DNA of 64,000 nt from Rhodospirillales bacterium. GTDB taxonomy: Bacteria > Pseudomonadota > Alphaproteobacteria > Rhodospirillales > Casp-alpha2. Below are positions 63,641 to 64,000 of the stretch, piece by piece. Where the stretch lies: positions 1,758-65,757 of the forward strand of contig JAEPMA010000015.1 in the NCBI GenBank assembly GCA_017644185.1, written 5' to 3'. A model generated the notes under the pieces. That model saw nothing but the letters and a program-made list of their open reading frames with translations, made no database searches and was not told where the DNA came from. The position numbers and the translations under genes were made by a program. How positions within the stretch are numbered: position 1 is the first letter of the stretch; every line of letters starts with the position of its first letter.

Positions 63641-63655
63641 TTGGCGCACAGCCAA
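63641..63655. promoter_or_regulatory. Palindrome TTGGC-N5-GCCAA upstream of the riboswitch
   Basis: A perfect 5-bp inverted repeat, with a third TTGGC 12 bp further on. It lies in the promoter zone of the c-di-GMP-controlled gene and may be a regulator site. Confidence 0.4.
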
Positions 63656-63716
63656 ACAGTCAGGCATTGGCTATAAATGGTGTCATCAAGGTTCGGGACG
63701 AATTGTTTCCCCCGGG

Positions 63717-63805
63717 CCCACGAACAGGCAAACCGCCGGCGACGGCGGGACGCAAAGCCACCGGCCTCAATAACAACAACAAGAGGCAGCGGAGCTACCG
63801 AAGGG
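63717..63805 (+). promoter_or_regulatory. c-di-GMP-I (GEMM-I) riboswitch aptamer
   Basis: The order of conserved elements matches the family: CACGAACAGGCAAACC, then a P2 stem GCCG-GCGA-CGGC with a GNRA loop, GGGACGCAAAGCC, ACCGGCCT, a P3 hairpin arm closing with GAGGCAGCGG, and AGCTACCGA. The ligand-proximal G before GCAAACC appears to be G, consistent with c-di-GMP rather than the A variant that binds cGAMP. A GGGAAAGGGA ribosome site begins at 63803 next to the closing stem and a start codon follows at 63821. No terminator is present, so control is probably at translation initiation. Confidence 0.85.
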
Positions 63806-63820
63806 AAAGGGAATAAGACA

Positions 63821-64000
63821 ATGTGGATTTCCGACATCATCAGTTCCAAACGCTGGTTCTTCACATCGCTCCTGATCACGTTGATGATCCCGGGTGCGGT
63901 GCTGGCGACCCTCAGCTTCTATGCCGAGGACATGACGCAGGAAGAAGCGCTCGAAGTCGCCGCGGTCGCGGTGAAGAACTACATCGACGAAAACCCGCCG
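63821..64000 (+). CDS. Membrane-anchored protein under c-di-GMP riboswitch control (3'-truncated by window)
   Basis: Only the first 60 codons are visible. A basic N-terminus is followed by one hydrophobic helix (WFFTSLLITLMIPGAVLATLSF), then the start of an exported region, EEALEVAAVAVKNYIDENPP. This resembles the first helix of a Cache-type sensory domain, but the fragment is short. The ATG at 63821 is eight bases after the GGGAAAGGGA ribosome site. Its expression should follow c-di-GMP level, so it is likely tied to motility, biofilm or signalling. Confidence 0.75.
   Translation, partial: MWISDIISSKRWFFTSLLITLMIPGAVLATLSFYAEDMTQEEALEVAAVAVKNYIDENPP

Overview
The window looks like a chromosome segment of a GC-rich alphaproteobacterium, probably from the Rhodospirillales or a neighbouring order. 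The evidence is a circularly permuted (two-piece) tmRNA gene, an alphaproteobacterial-type SspB adaptor, the mreBCD-mrdAB morphogenesis cluster, adjacent hflKC and mrp, glcDEF, and the overall gene style. I cannot name a species. Nearly all of it is ordinary core genome with short intergenic gaps; the only clear foreign DNA is at the left edge.

Layout. 1-1300: right end of an IS3-family insertion sequence with a damaged DDE triad, abutting a decayed tyrosine-recombinase remnant that points at the 3' end of a tRNA-Lys(CTT) gene. This is the relic of an integrative element. 1.5-7.2 kb: mreB-mreC-mreD-mrdA-rodA (cell elongation), all on the minus strand. 7.3-12.5 kb: leuA, ilvC, ilvN and ilvB (branched-chain amino acids), followed upstream by miaA, divergent serB and a DegP-type protease. 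16.5-21.5 kb: exported rhodanese, a LysR/class II aldolase pair, and a small regulatory island with an SbtA-type permease, a 54-residue membrane protein, a small excisionase-like HTH protein and an unusual divergent control region. 21.5-25.6 kb: DUF2065-hflC-hflK and divergent mrp. 25.8-36.6 kb: mixed metabolic genes, including patatin, a LysR regulator, an FMN reductase, MarC, tandem diheme cytochromes c with an FNR-type box, folA-thyA and a family 9 glycosyltransferase.

36.8-43.5 kb: ssrA (tmRNA), a Tat-exported Acg-like flavoprotein with a MarR regulator, sspB, class I fumarase, mntP and class II fumarase. ssrA and sspB are parts of the same trans-translation and proteolysis pathway and lie about 1.8 kb apart. 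43.5-46.4 kb: a second class II aldolase, an SDR dehydrogenase, a hydrolase, a glyoxalase-fold protein and a ribbon-helix-helix protein. 46.4-60 kb: AsmA, then a two-carbon/three-carbon acid oxidation region (MOFRL glycerate kinase, D-lactate-type dehydrogenase, glcF-glcE-glcD), interrupted by a small membrane protein, a TPR protein and a PAS histidine kinase. 60-64 kb: rpmJ, a DMT transporter, a solitary amidoligase, a class V aminotransferase, and a c-di-GMP-I riboswitch in front of a membrane-anchored gene cut by the window end.

Intergenic gaps carry two or three families of dispersed GC-rich palindromic repeats, one of them expanded into a perfect 18-bp tandem array. The most interesting unexplained structure is at 20.9-21.25 kb. 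Three AAACTG direct repeats exactly 10 bp apart sit between back-to-back promoters for the HTH gene and the SbtA-like permease, and the permease leader holds two terminator-like hairpins and a possible short leader peptide. The c-di-GMP riboswitch and the FNR-box cytochrome locus are the next best leads. I found no CRISPR array, no intact prophage and no defence island.
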